This document shows positions 53,453 through 62,213 of a DNA stretch of 64,000 bases, in pieces. Origin of the DNA: Mycolicibacterium agri (lineage in GTDB: Bacteria; Actinomycetota; Actinomycetes; Mycobacteriales; Mycobacteriaceae). The notes under the pieces were generated by a model. That model was not told the DNA's origin. It did not search any database and saw only the letters and a list, made by a program, of their open reading frames with translations. The stretch is from NCBI RefSeq assembly GCF_002553505.1, contig NZ_PDCP01000020.1, positions 36,346-100,345 on the forward strand. Reading direction: 5' to 3'. Within the stretch, counting starts at the first letter, position 1. Each line of letters starts with the position of its first letter. The position numbers were made by a program, and so were the translations under genes.

Positions 53453-54049
53453 CTACGGACGGGCCGCGTTCAGCAGCCTCATCAGCAGTGGAATCTGCGC
53501 CTCGCCGAAGCCGGGTTCAGTCAGCACATGGCCGAACAGCGCTGCGCCGTTGAACGAGCTGAGCACCAGAGCGAGTCGCGCGAGGAACTCGGCGTCCCCC
53601 GCCGCCTCGAATTCCTCGGGCAGCGACGGCCGCACTGTCTCCTGAATCGTCTTGATGTAGAGCGTCATCACGTCGCGCAGGGTGTCCCGCAGCTTCTCGT
53701 CGGTGCGGGCCGCGACGGCCAATTCGTACATGACGGTGTTGGTCGGGTCGACGGTGACGTCGCGCAGGATCGTCAACGCCTGCTCGAGTGTGGGCTTGCC
53801 GCCGGGGATCTCGGCGACTTTCCTCAGGCCCAGTTCGATCAGCCGACGGCCTGCTTCCTCGGCCGTCGCCGCCATGAAGTCACTCATGGTGGGGAAGTGC
53901 CGGAACAGGGCGCCGTCGGAGACCTCGGCGCGCTGCGCGATGACCTTGGCCGACGCACGCGCATAGCCGACCTCGATGATCGTGGCGATGCTGGCGTCGA
54001 GCAGCCGGGCGATGGTGTCCTCGCGGCGCTGCTGCTGGGTGCGGGCCAT
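53453..54049 (-). CDS. TetR-family regulator
   Basis: Regulator of 198 residues. N-terminal helix-turn-helix: VIAQRAEVSDGALFRHFPTM; the C-terminal ligand domain is all-helical. It begins 1 nt after the amidohydrolase stop, so both are cotranscribed. It probably represses this operon through the palindrome at 55874-55899. Confidence 0.9.
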   Translation of the reverse strand: MARTQQQRREDTIARLLDASIATIIEVGYARASAKVIAQRAEVSDGALFRHFPTMSDFMAATAEEAGRRLIELGLRKVAEIPGGKPTLEQALTILRDVTVDPTNTVMYELAVAARTDEKLRDTLRDVMTLYIKTIQETVRPSLPEEFEAAGDAEFLARLALVLSSFNGAALFGHVLTEPGFGEAQIPLLMRLLNAARP

Positions 54050-54050
54050 G

Positions 54051-55859
54051 TCAGGCGGAGACGGGCTGGCGGTGGCGTTGCCCGGCCTTTGATAATCGCC
54101 CGGCCGGCCGGGCCTTGAGGAATCGCCCGGATTTGACCGTCTCGCCGTAGCCGTCGCGGAACCTGCCGTTGCGGAACACGACGACGCCGTTCACACCGGT
54201 CGCGACGACGGCGCGGTCGTTGCGGTTCACCATGCGGGACAGGTTGCCGTAGAACGGCGCCTTCTCCTCGTGGTAGGCGTCGACCTCGTCGTCGAGGCCC
54301 GCCGGGTCGATGACGACGAAGTCGGCGCGGTCGCCTTCGCGCAAGGTGCCCGCGGGCAGCCCGAACCAGTCGGCGACCTCGGCGGTGAGCCGGTGTACCG
54401 CGTGCTCGACCGTCATGAACGGCCTTCCGGCCAGCTCGGCGTCGCGGACTCGGCGCAGCAGCTTCAGTCCGAAGTTGTAGAACGCCATGTTGCGCAGATG
54501 GGCGCCGGCGTCGGAGAAGCCCATGTGCACCGAGGGATCGACGGCGAGCGCGTTGAGCTGCTTCGGGCGGTGGTTGGCGACGATCGTCGTCCATCGCACG
54601 TTGCGTTCGCCGTTCTCGACGAGCACGTCGAGGAAGGCGTCCAGCGGATGCAGGCCGCGCTCGTCGGCGATCTGCCCGAAGCTCTTGCCGATCAGCGATT
54701 CGTCCGGGCATGCGACGATCGTGGCGTCGTGGAAGTCCCGATGCCATAGCGACGGACCCAGCTTCTTGCGGTCGAACGACTTGCGGAACCGGCGGCGGTA
54801 CTCGAGGTCGGCGAGTAGTTCGTTGCGCTCGATCTGGTCACGCAGATGCAGCGCGGCCGTGCCCGCCCCGAACTCCTCGAACACCGGCAGGTCGATCCCA
54901 TCGGAGTACAGCTCGAACGGCACCGGCAGGTGTTGGAAGCGCACGAGCGAGTCGAGCACCCTGTTGAGAAGCCTTGTGCCGGGGCCGAGTACACGCACCG
55001 CGCCCGGAGCGGACTTGGCATCGGCAGACACCAGCAGGCTGACGCGCACGCCGGGCCGACGGCCGAACATCTTGCTGCTGGAGGTGAAGAAGTTCAGCGC
55101 CTCGATCGGGTTCTTGGTGTTGGGCGCGCTCTGCAGGACGCGACCGCGCTTGCGCAGCACGGTGATCAGCCTGCGACGCTCCCGCCAGGTGGCGAACGTC
55201 GACGGCAGGGCCCGCGACCGGAAGCGGTCGCCGTCGAGCTTGTCGATCGGGGCGTCCATGCCCGACATCCCCAGCAGCCCGGCGTCGAGCGCCTCGTCGA
55301 GCAGCTTGGCCATCTTCTCCAGTTCGGCGTCGGTCGGCGTCACGCCGTCGGTGGTGGCACGGTCGAGGCCGAGCACCGATGTGCGCAGGTCCGAGTGGCC
55401 GAGCATGGAGCTGACGTTGGGGCCAAGCGGCAGGTCGTCGAGCGTCTGCACGTACTCGGCGGGCGTCGACCAGGTCTTCTTGGCTTCGAGGGCGCCGAGC
55501 ACGAATTCGCGTGGCACCGCTTCGACGCGGCTGAACAGGTCGGCGGCGTCTTCGGAGTCGGCGTAGACGGTGGACAGCGAGCAGTTACCGAGCAGCAGCG
55601 TCGTCACGCCGTGTCGGACCGACTCGCGCAGACCGGGGTCGAGCAGCACCTCGGCGTCGTAGTGCGTGTGCACGTCGATGAAGCCGGGCACCACCCACTT
55701 GCCGTCGGCGTCGATGACGTCGGGGCAGCCCGACTCGTCGAGCGGCTCCGCCGAAACCGCGGCGACGACGCCGTCGCGAATGCCCAGCGTGCGCCGCTGC
55801 GGGCGGGCGCCGCTTCCGTCGAACCACAGACCGTTGCGCACGATCACGTCGTAGGTCAT
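54051..55859 (-). CDS. D-aminoacylase-like amidohydrolase
   Basis: Metal-dependent hydrolase of 602 residues of the N-acyl-D-amino-acid deacylase group. Motifs: GFIDVHTHYDAEVLLDP (HxH metal ligands), LLGNCSLSTVY where the bridging Cys/Glu occurs in the family, GMSGMDAP, and the C-terminal Asp in GFSDAGAHLRNMAFYN. The late part (REGDRADFVVIDPAGL) returns to the beta-sandwich. Substrate unknown. Confidence 0.88.
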   Translation of the reverse strand: MTYDVIVRNGLWFDGSGARPQRRTLGIRDGVVAAVSAEPLDESGCPDVIDADGKWVVPGFIDVHTHYDAEVLLDPGLRESVRHGVTTLLLGNCSLSTVYADSEDAADLFSRVEAVPREFVLGALEAKKTWSTPAEYVQTLDDLPLGPNVSSMLGHSDLRTSVLGLDRATTDGVTPTDAELEKMAKLLDEALDAGLLGMSGMDAPIDKLDGDRFRSRALPSTFATWRERRRLITVLRKRGRVLQSAPNTKNPIEALNFFTSSSKMFGRRPGVRVSLLVSADAKSAPGAVRVLGPGTRLLNRVLDSLVRFQHLPVPFELYSDGIDLPVFEEFGAGTAALHLRDQIERNELLADLEYRRRFRKSFDRKKLGPSLWHRDFHDATIVACPDESLIGKSFGQIADERGLHPLDAFLDVLVENGERNVRWTTIVANHRPKQLNALAVDPSVHMGFSDAGAHLRNMAFYNFGLKLLRRVRDAELAGRPFMTVEHAVHRLTAEVADWFGLPAGTLREGDRADFVVIDPAGLDDEVDAYHEEKAPFYGNLSRMVNRNDRAVVATGVNGVVVFRNGRFRDGYGETVKSGRFLKARPAGRLSKAGQRHRQPVSA

Positions 55860-55873
55860 GCGAGGACGCTACC

Positions 55874-55899
55874 AAAGATAGTAAGTGGTTACAATCTTT
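55874..55899. promoter_or_regulatory. 26-bp palindrome, probable TetR operator
   Basis: Half-sites AAAGATAGTAA (55874-55884) and TTACAATCTTT (55889-55899) match in 10 of 13 symmetric positions. It lies in the 62-nt gap between the amidohydrolase-tetR operon and the divergent SnoaL-like gene, where it could control both. Confidence 0.65.
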
Positions 55900-55921
55900 T
55901 TTTGGAGTTAGGGTCGAACTC

Positions 55922-56308
55922 ATGACGCCGCCACCCGTGATTGCACGCTGGATCGACATCGTCGAAAACGGCGACTTCACCCAACTCGAAGAGCTGCTCG
56001 CCGCCGACGCGGTGTTCTATTCGCCGGCCGTGTTCACGCCGCAGGAGGGCCGCGACAAGACCCTCGCGTATCTGACCGCGGCGGGAAAGATGTTCGCCGA
56101 CACCGACTTCGGATACGTCGAGAAGTGGTACGGCGATCGCTCGGCGATCCTCGAGTTCGCGGCCACGATCGACGGCAAGCACGTCAACGGAATCGACATG
56201 ATCCACTGGAACGACGCCGAGGAGATCACCTCGATCAAGGTGATGATGCGCCCGCTGCAGGGACTGCAGGCGGTGGTGCCGAAGATGGCCGAACTACTCA
56301 CCCACTAG
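55922..56308 (+). CDS. SnoaL/NTF2-like protein
   Basis: Small cone-fold protein of 128 residues (VIARWIDIVENGDFTQLEEL; GKHVNGIDMIHWNDAEEITS). Members act as isomerases or binding proteins; no certain active site is visible. It shares a promoter region with the amidohydrolase operon and leads a run of three short genes (gap 7 nt to the next). Confidence 0.82.
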   Translation: MTPPPVIARWIDIVENGDFTQLEELLAADAVFYSPAVFTPQEGRDKTLAYLTAAGKMFADTDFGYVEKWYGDRSAILEFAATIDGKHVNGIDMIHWNDAEEITSIKVMMRPLQGLQAVVPKMAELLTH

Positions 56309-56315
56309 TCAGATC

Positions 56316-56822
56316 GTGCGGTTGCTGCTGATCTCCGACACCCACGTTCCCAAACGCGCCCGCGACCTGCCGCAACAGGTGTGGGACGAGGTCGCCCGCG
56401 CCGACGTCGTCGTGCACGCAGGCGACTGGGTCGAACCGTCGCTGCTCGACACGCTGCACGCACGGTCCAAACGGCTCGTCGCGTGCTGGGGCAACAACGA
56501 CGGCGCCGAACTGCGTGCGCGGCTGCCCGAACGCGCCGACGTCGTCCTCGGCGGGCTGAAGTTCACCATTGTACACGAAACCGGCGCGGCCACCGGCCGC
56601 GACGCCCGCATGGCCAAGGCCTATCCGGACACCGACGTGCTGGTGTTCGGGCACAGCCACATCCCGTGGGACACCACCGCGAGCACCGGTCTGCGGCTGC
56701 TCAACCCCGGCTCGCCGACCGACAGGCGCAGGCAACCGTTCTGCACCTACATGACGGCCACCGTCCATAACGGCGTGCTGTCCGACGTCAGGCTGCACCG
56801 GCTGGAGCGCCGCGATGCGTGA
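56316..56822 (+). CDS. YfcE/MJ0936-type metallophosphoesterase
   Basis: Calcineurin-like phosphodiesterase of 168 residues. Metal ligands are in LISDTHVPKRA, VVHAGDWV, CWGNNDGAEL, IVHETG and FGHSHIP. GTG start at 56316. Probably hydrolyses small phosphodiesters. It overlaps the next gene by 8 nt. Confidence 0.88.
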   Translation: MRLLLISDTHVPKRARDLPQQVWDEVARADVVVHAGDWVEPSLLDTLHARSKRLVACWGNNDGAELRARLPERADVVLGGLKFTIVHETGAATGRDARMAKAYPDTDVLVFGHSHIPWDTTASTGLRLLNPGSPTDRRRQPFCTYMTATVHNGVLSDVRLHRLERRDA

Positions 56823-57228
56823 CCGGCCCGCCAAGGTCGGCGATGTCCACCAGATCGCCTCGGGGATGCCGCATGTCAAGCGGATCGAGGGGCCGAAGGG
56901 CAACCCGATCTATCAGGTCGGCGGCAAGTCGTTCGTGTTCTTCCGGACCCCGCAACCCGACGCCGAGGATCCCGATACCGGCGAGCGCTACACCGACGTG
57001 ATCATGATCTGGGTGGAGTCCGAAGCCGACAAGCTGGCGCTCATCCAGGACCCGTCGTCGCCGTTCTTCACCACCGACCGCTTCGACGGCCACCCGTCGG
57101 TGTTGGTGCGCGCCAGCGACCTGAGCCGGATCGGCAAACAGGAGCTCACCGAGCTTATCCAGGACGCCTGGCTGTCGAGGGCGTCCAAGCGGCGCGCCGA
57201 GCGCTGGCTGGCCGAGCGCGATCTCTAG
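56815..57228 (+). CDS. MmcQ/YjbR-like protein
   Basis: Protein of 137 residues with the MmcQ/YjbR (CyaY-like) pattern: MPHVKRIEGPKGNPIYQVGG, KSFVFFRTPQPDA and the C-terminal IGKQELTELIQDAWLSRASK. DNA-binding has been suggested for the fold, without a defined role. Overlaps the phosphoesterase. Confidence 0.82.
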   Translation: MRDRPAKVGDVHQIASGMPHVKRIEGPKGNPIYQVGGKSFVFFRTPQPDAEDPDTGERYTDVIMIWVESEADKLALIQDPSSPFFTTDRFDGHPSVLVRASDLSRIGKQELTELIQDAWLSRASKRRAERWLAERDL

Positions 57229-57318
57229 TCTGCGGCAGCCGCTTTGGCGTGGCGCGTGCCGTGCTGCACGACGGTGTCGCCGGGGTTTGCCCCGTTCAAC
57301 CGGATCGAGATCGCGGGT

Positions 57319-57342
57319 GTAACCCGGCGGCCTATCTGTGTT
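57319..57342 (+). promoter_or_regulatory. Possible ECF-type promoter before doxX
   Basis: GTAAC (57319-57323) and GTT (57340-57342) separated by 16 nt resemble the -35 GGAAC and -10 GTT of ECF sigma promoters. It is 28 nt upstream of the DoxX ATG and could allow self-control by the sigma factor encoded two genes later. Confidence 0.4.
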
Positions 57343-57369
57343 GGGGGTACTCAAACGAAAGGCCAACCC

Positions 57370-57870
57370 ATGTCGCAGCGTGAACTCTCGCTTGCCCAGC
57401 TGTGCGCAACCCGCCCCGTCGGTGCGGTCGCTTTGATCCGGCTGTACGTCGGGCTCATCTTCGTCGGGGAGGGAATTCTGAAGTTCACCCGGGCCGACGC
57501 CCTCGGGCCCGGCCGATTCGAGAAGGCCGGCATCCCCGCCGGCTCGTTCTTCGCCTACTTCGACGGCACGTTCGAAGTCATTTGCGGCGCCTTGATCCTG
57601 ATCGGGCTGCTCACCAGGCTGGCCGCGGTGCCGATGGTCGTCGACATGATCGGCGCGTTGGCCATCACCAAGCTGCCCATCCTGTGGGGCAGCGCGCCGC
57701 TGTACCCGAAGGAACACGGATTCTGGGACTTCTTCCACGAGGGCCGGTTGGAGGTCGCGATGCTCTGCGGCAGCCTCTTCCTGCTCGTCGTCGGCTCGGG
57801 GGCATATGCGCTGGACGCGCGCTTGAGCCACACCGGCGTGTCAGCGCGTGTCAAAGATGCCGCGCACTAG
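57370..57870 (+). CDS. DoxX-family membrane protein
   Basis: Membrane protein of 166 residues with four helices; ATG at 57370. Segments: LIRLYVGLIFVGEGILKFT, FEVICGALILIGLLTRLAAV, VVDMIGALAITKLPIL and VAMLCGSLFLLVVGSGAYAL. DoxX proteins are tied to thiol and oxidative stress systems in mycobacteria. It precedes the sigma factor, probably in one operon. Confidence 0.87.
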   Translation: MSQRELSLAQLCATRPVGAVALIRLYVGLIFVGEGILKFTRADALGPGRFEKAGIPAGSFFAYFDGTFEVICGALILIGLLTRLAAVPMVVDMIGALAITKLPILWGSAPLYPKEHGFWDFFHEGRLEVAMLCGSLFLLVVGSGAYALDARLSHTGVSARVKDAAH

Positions 57871-57952
57871 CCGGCTGAGCACCGAGAATGAGGCGCGCCC
57901 GCTAAGGCGAGGGCATGCGCGCACGTCGCGCCTGGAGGGAGGGCTGCGATCG

Positions 57953-58459
57953 GTGACAGGTCCGGCGTATCCGGACTGGGATGCGGTCTACCGCGACAAC
58001 ATCGGCTGGGTGTACCGGTTGATGTATTCAAAGGTGGGCAATCAGCCCGACGCCGAGGACCTCACCGCCGAGGTGTTCATGACGGCGCTCAAGCCGTTGC
58101 GGGTCTCGGCCACCGTGCCGGAAGTGCGCAAGTACCTGAAGATGACGGCACGGACAGTGCTCGCCTCACACTGGCGAGACCGGATGGGACGCGAAGTGAC
58201 GCGGATCGAGGAAGACATCCAGGAGGGTCCCGCCGACGATGGCGGCCAGCCGACCGCCGAATCCGGCACGGGGGACCGAGTGCGTTGGCTGCTGGCCAAA
58301 CTGCCGGACAACTACCGACAGATCCTGGAACTGCGCTTCCTGCAAGCGTTCTCGGCGCGTGATGCCGCCAAGCAGATGGGGGTAAGCGTCGCCAATGCAA
58401 AGGTGTTGCAGCACCGGGCACTGAAGATGGCGGCACGCCTGGGCGGGGAGGCACCGTGA
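57953..58459 (+). CDS. ECF-type RNA polymerase sigma factor
   Basis: Sigma factor of 168 residues with region 2 (WDAVYRDNIGWVYRLMYSKV; QPDAEDLTAEVFM) and region 4 (LPDNYRQILELRFLQAFSAR; DAAKQMGVSVANAKVLQHRA). The GTG at 57953 has GGAGGGAGG 10 nt upstream and is preferred to the GTG at 57848, which would overlap doxX. The stop overlaps the Rieske gene start (GTGA), the arrangement expected for a sigma/anti-sigma pair. Confidence 0.9.
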   Translation: MTGPAYPDWDAVYRDNIGWVYRLMYSKVGNQPDAEDLTAEVFMTALKPLRVSATVPEVRKYLKMTARTVLASHWRDRMGREVTRIEEDIQEGPADDGGQPTAESGTGDRVRWLLAKLPDNYRQILELRFLQAFSARDAAKQMGVSVANAKVLQHRALKMAARLGGEAP

Positions 58460-59151
58460 GCGGGCGAACAGTGCGTCGCTTCGTCGACAACCTGCTGAAC
58501 AACCGCCGTAGCGAGCGTGCGCACCCTGACGACATCGAGGCGCGCGAAATGAAGACGGCGATCCAGTTGCGTGCCGCCAGGGCCGGCAGCGACGCGCCGC
58601 GCGAGGAGTTCGTCACTGAACTGCACCGCCGGCTGACCGCGCATCTGGAGGAGGGGGGCGACATCCGACGTGCGGGCACCGGAACCCGACGGGCGGTGCT
58701 CGTCGGCACCGGGCTCGCCGCCGCGTCGGCGGCCGGCGGCATCGTCATCGGCCGCAACCTGTTGACACCCAATCGCTCTCCATCGCAAGGGGCTCCCCCG
58801 CCGCAGACGGAACTGGAACCCAACGCGGGAGCGTGGTATGCCGTCGGCAGGAGCGCCGAACTGCCCGACGGCGGGGCGCTGGCTTTCGACGTCGGAGCGG
58901 TGAACGGATTCGTGCATCGCAGCGACGCGCAATTGGAAGCCGTGTCCGGCGTCTGCACGCATCAGGGCTGCAAGCTCTGGCTCGACTCGGCCGAGGGCAG
59001 GCTACGTTGCCCGTGCCACTCGACGTCGTTCTCGCTGCAAGGTGAGACGATGACGCATCAGCTGCCGACCGCGCCAGCGCCTCTCCCGAAACTGCAGGTG
59101 CGCGAAATCGACGGTATGATCCAAGTTTTCGCGCCAACCAAGCCCGCCTGA
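58456..59151 (+). CDS. Membrane-anchored Rieske [2Fe-2S] protein, candidate anti-sigma factor
   Basis: Protein of 231 residues. N-terminal cytoplasmic part (about 1-75) is charged and helical (ADDIEAREMKT-like; APREEFVTELHRRLTAHLEE), then one transmembrane helix (AVLVGTGLAAASAAGGIVIG, about 80-99), a Pro/Gln linker and an extracytoplasmic Rieske domain with CTHQGCKL and CPCHSTSF as cluster ligands. No catalytic partner is encoded nearby. Because its start overlaps the sigma gene and its topology matches anti-sigma factors, it may tie sigma release to the redox state of the cluster; this is inference. Confidence 0.85.
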   Translation: MSGRTVRRFVDNLLNNRRSERAHPDDIEAREMKTAIQLRAARAGSDAPREEFVTELHRRLTAHLEEGGDIRRAGTGTRRAVLVGTGLAAASAAGGIVIGRNLLTPNRSPSQGAPPPQTELEPNAGAWYAVGRSAELPDGGALAFDVGAVNGFVHRSDAQLEAVSGVCTHQGCKLWLDSAEGRLRCPCHSTSFSLQGETMTHQLPTAPAPLPKLQVREIDGMIQVFAPTKPA

Positions 59152-59176
59152 GCCGATTTGGTGGCAGGGTCGGCGC

Positions 59177-61054
59177 ATGGACCAGAAGCCGCCCACCGCC
59201 GTCATCGAAGCCGCCCACCGCGAGCAGCGCAGCAGCTTGCCGTTCGCCGACACCGCCGATTTCGCCGACGCCGACAGGGGATTCATCGCCGCGCTGGAAC
59301 CGTGTGTCATCAAGGCCGCGGACGGTCGTGTCGTGTGGGACAACGACCTCTACGGCTTTCTGACCGGTGATGAGCCGACGAGCGTGCATCCCAGCCTGTG
59401 GCGGCAGAGTCAACTCTGCGCAAAGCAGGGTCTGTACGAAGTGGTGGAGGGCATTTACCAGGTCCGCGGCCTCGACCTGTCCAACATCAGCTTCGTCGAG
59501 GGCGACACCGGCATCATCGTCATCGACCCACTGGTGTCGACCGAGACGGCGGCGGCTGCGCTGGCGCTGTACCGGACCCATCGCGGGGACCGCCCGGTCG
59601 TCGCGGTCATCTACACCCACAGCCACGTCGACCACTTCGGCGGGGTGCTCGGGGTGACGACGCAGGCCGACGTCGACGCAGGCAAGGTCGTGGTGATCGC
59701 GCCCGAGCACTTCACCGAGCACGCCGTGCAGGAGAACGTGTACGCAGGCACCGCGATGGCGCGCCGCGCCGGCTACATGTACGGCGCCGCGTTGGCGCGG
59801 GGGCCGCAGGGGCAGGTGGGGTGCGGCCTCGGCCAGACTCCCTCCACCGGGGAAGTGGCGCTGATCGTGCCGACGCTCGACATTTGCGAGACGGGCCAGA
59901 CCCACACCATCGACGGAGTCGAGATCGAATTCCAGATGGCGCCCGGCACCGAGGCACCCGCCGAAATGCACTTCTATTTCCCGAAATTTCGCGCGCTGTG
60001 CATGGCCGAGAACGCCACGCACAACCTGCACAATCTGCTCACGCTGCGGGGCGCATTGGTGCGCGACCCGCACGGATGGGCCGGCTATCTGACCGAGGCC
60101 ATCGACACGTTCGCCGACCGCGCCGACGTGGTGTTCGCGTCGCATCACTGGCCGACGTGGGGCAAGGACCGGATCGTGGAATTCCTGTCGCTGCAACGTG
60201 ATCTCTACTCCTACCTCCACGACCAGACGTTGCGACTGTTGAATCAGGGCTACACCGGAATCGAGATCGCCGAGAACTTCCAGATGCCGCCCGCGCTGGA
60301 GAAGGCGTGGCACACCCGCGGCTACTACGGTTCGGTGAGCCACAACGTCAAGGCCGTCTACCAGCGTTATATGGGATGGTTCGACGGCAACCCAGCCAGG
60401 CTGTGGGCGCATCCACCGGAGGCGATCGGCCCTCGCTATGTCGAGGCGATGGGCGGTATCGACAACGTGGTGGCCATCGCCCGCAAGGCCTACGAAGACG
60501 GAGACTTTCGCTGGGCGGCAACGCTTCTCGATCACACGATTTTCACCGACCGCAACCACGTGGGGGCTCGCGAACTGTACGCCGACACGTTGGAGCAGCT
60601 GGCGTACGGCGCGGAGAACGGCGTCTGGCGCAACTTCTTCCTCGGCGGCGCGACGGAGCTGCGGGAAGGCAACTTCGGGACGCCGACCCAGGCGGTGTCG
60701 CCGACGCTGCTGGCGCAGCTGACACCGGAGCAGATGTTCGACACGTTGGCGATCAACATCAACGGCCCGCGGGCATGGGATCTGGATGTCGCCGTCGACG
60801 TCACGTTCCTCGACACGGCGACCAACTACCGGTTGACGCTGCGCAACGGCGTGCTGGTCTACCGCAAGGCACCCACCGACGAATCGACCGCACAGGCCAC
60901 GATCAAACTCGCAAACAAGGTGCGGCTGTTGACGTTCGCCGCAGGCGATGCGGATTCACCCGGACTGGAGATCATCGGCGACGCCGACGCACTACCGTCG
61001 ATCATGGCCGTCGTCGACCGGCCGGATCCGAACTTCAACATCATCGAGCCCTGA
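59177..61054 (+). CDS. Linear alkyl sulfatase, SdsA1-type (Rv3762c homologue)
   Basis: Zinc hydrolase of 625 residues that cleaves primary alkyl sulfates such as SDS in the family. The metallo-beta-lactamase motif YTHSHVDHFGGVLGV, then APEHFTEHAVQENVYAG, MAENATHNLHNLLTLRGA, and ASHHWPTWG give the metal ligands. A helical dimer domain and a C-terminal SCP2-like lipid-binding domain (NINGPRAWDLDVAVDVTFLD) follow. No signal peptide is seen, unlike Pseudomonas SdsA1. Confidence 0.92.
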   Translation: MDQKPPTAVIEAAHREQRSSLPFADTADFADADRGFIAALEPCVIKAADGRVVWDNDLYGFLTGDEPTSVHPSLWRQSQLCAKQGLYEVVEGIYQVRGLDLSNISFVEGDTGIIVIDPLVSTETAAAALALYRTHRGDRPVVAVIYTHSHVDHFGGVLGVTTQADVDAGKVVVIAPEHFTEHAVQENVYAGTAMARRAGYMYGAALARGPQGQVGCGLGQTPSTGEVALIVPTLDICETGQTHTIDGVEIEFQMAPGTEAPAEMHFYFPKFRALCMAENATHNLHNLLTLRGALVRDPHGWAGYLTEAIDTFADRADVVFASHHWPTWGKDRIVEFLSLQRDLYSYLHDQTLRLLNQGYTGIEIAENFQMPPALEKAWHTRGYYGSVSHNVKAVYQRYMGWFDGNPARLWAHPPEAIGPRYVEAMGGIDNVVAIARKAYEDGDFRWAATLLDHTIFTDRNHVGARELYADTLEQLAYGAENGVWRNFFLGGATELREGNFGTPTQAVSPTLLAQLTPEQMFDTLAININGPRAWDLDVAVDVTFLDTATNYRLTLRNGVLVYRKAPTDESTAQATIKLANKVRLLTFAAGDADSPGLEIIGDADALPSIMAVVDRPDPNFNIIEP

Positions 61055-61069
61055 TCCGCAGCGACCGCA

Positions 61070-61467
61070 ACGACGGGACAAAGGCCGGAACCGAGGTGTT
61101 CCTGGTGGCCCGCATCCGCGAATTCTGGCTGGAATCGGACCAGACTCATGCCGACAACGACGAGAGCGTCGCGCTGGGCATCGCCCGCACCGGACGGGTT
61201 GTCACCGCTGCCGCACTGGTGATGTCGATTTTGTTCGCATCGTTGATGGTCGCGCAGGTTTCGATCATGCGGATGTTCGGTCTCGGCCTCGCGCTGGCCG
61301 TTCTCGTGGACGCCACGCTGGTCAGGATGATGCTGTTGCCCGCATTCATGCATGTCCTCGGCCGCTGGAACTGGTGGGCGCCCAAGCCGTTGAGACGCCT
61401 GCATGACCGCATCGGGATCAGCGAGGTCGGCGAGCTACGGGATGCCGCCGTCCACGCGCAGGATTGA
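61070..61467 (+). pseudogene. C-terminal remnant of an MmpL-family transporter
   Basis: The frame matches only the last about 130 residues of MmpL lipid exporters: EVFLVARIREFWLESDQTHA, ESVALGIARTGRVVTAAALV, IMRMFGLGLALAVLVDATLV and WNWWAPKPLRRLHDRIGI. A full MmpL has about 950. A short product could start at GTG 61096. It overlaps the convergent SDR by 33 nt. A 5' deletion after the alkyl sulfatase gene is the likely cause. Confidence 0.85.
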
Positions 61468-62196
61468 CCCGCTGGTGTAGGTGGACGCGTCGGACGCCAG
61501 ATACAAAGCGGCACCGATGATTTCGGGCGGATAGCCGAGCCGCTTGAGCGCGAAGGACTGCGCACCCTTCGTCGTCGCCGGAATGTCCCACGCCTTGCTG
61601 ATGTCGGTGAGGAAGGGGCCGGGCATCAACGTGTTGACCCGCACCGTCGGGCCGAACGCCAGCGCGAGCCCTTCGGTCAGCGCGTTGAGCCCGGCCTTGG
61701 CGGCCGAATACGGCAACTGCGCCGGCTGGGGACGTCGCGACCCGCTGGAACTGACGTTGATGATCGACCCGCCACCGTCGGCGACCATCCGCTCGCCCAC
61801 CAACGTCGACAGGCGAAACGGGCCCTTGAGGTTGAGGTTGACGACGGCGTCGAACATCTTCTCGGTCACCGAACCCAGCGACTCGTAGAGCGGCGACATC
61901 CCGGCGTTGTTGATCAGCACGTCCACCTTGCCGAACCGGTCGTAGGCGGCCTCGACGAGGCCGTCGAGCTGATCCCAGCGGCCTACATGCACCTGATACG
62001 GCATCGCGGCGCGGCCGGTGGCCTGCGAGATCTCTGCGGCCGTGGCCTCACACACCTCCAGTTTGCGGCTGGCGATGATGACGTCGGCGCCGCACTTCGC
62101 CGCGGCGAACGCCATCTCCCGGCCGAGGCCACGGCTGCCACCGGTCACCAGCACGACCCGGTCGGTGAGGTCGAACAGCTCGTCGGCGTAACCCAT
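61435..62196 (-). CDS. Short-chain dehydrogenase/reductase
   Basis: Classical SDR of 253 residues. Cofactor loop VTGGSRGLGREMA, NNAG in VLINNAGMSP, catalytic Ser in VSSSGSRR and YxxxK in PYSAAKAGLNAL; C-terminal GSILRVDGGIP. The Arg after the loop (ASRKLE) suggests NADP(H). Substrate unknown. It is divergent from the phosphatase gene with only 17 nt between, so the promoters overlap. Confidence 0.9.
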   Translation of the reverse strand: MGYADELFDLTDRVVLVTGGSRGLGREMAFAAAKCGADVIIASRKLEVCEATAAEISQATGRAAMPYQVHVGRWDQLDGLVEAAYDRFGKVDVLINNAGMSPLYESLGSVTEKMFDAVVNLNLKGPFRLSTLVGERMVADGGGSIINVSSSGSRRPQPAQLPYSAAKAGLNALTEGLALAFGPTVRVNTLMPGPFLTDISKAWDIPATTKGAQSFALKRLGYPPEIIGAALYLASDASTYTSGSILRVDGGIP

Positions 62197-62213
62197 GGCC
62201 TTATGGTGTCACG

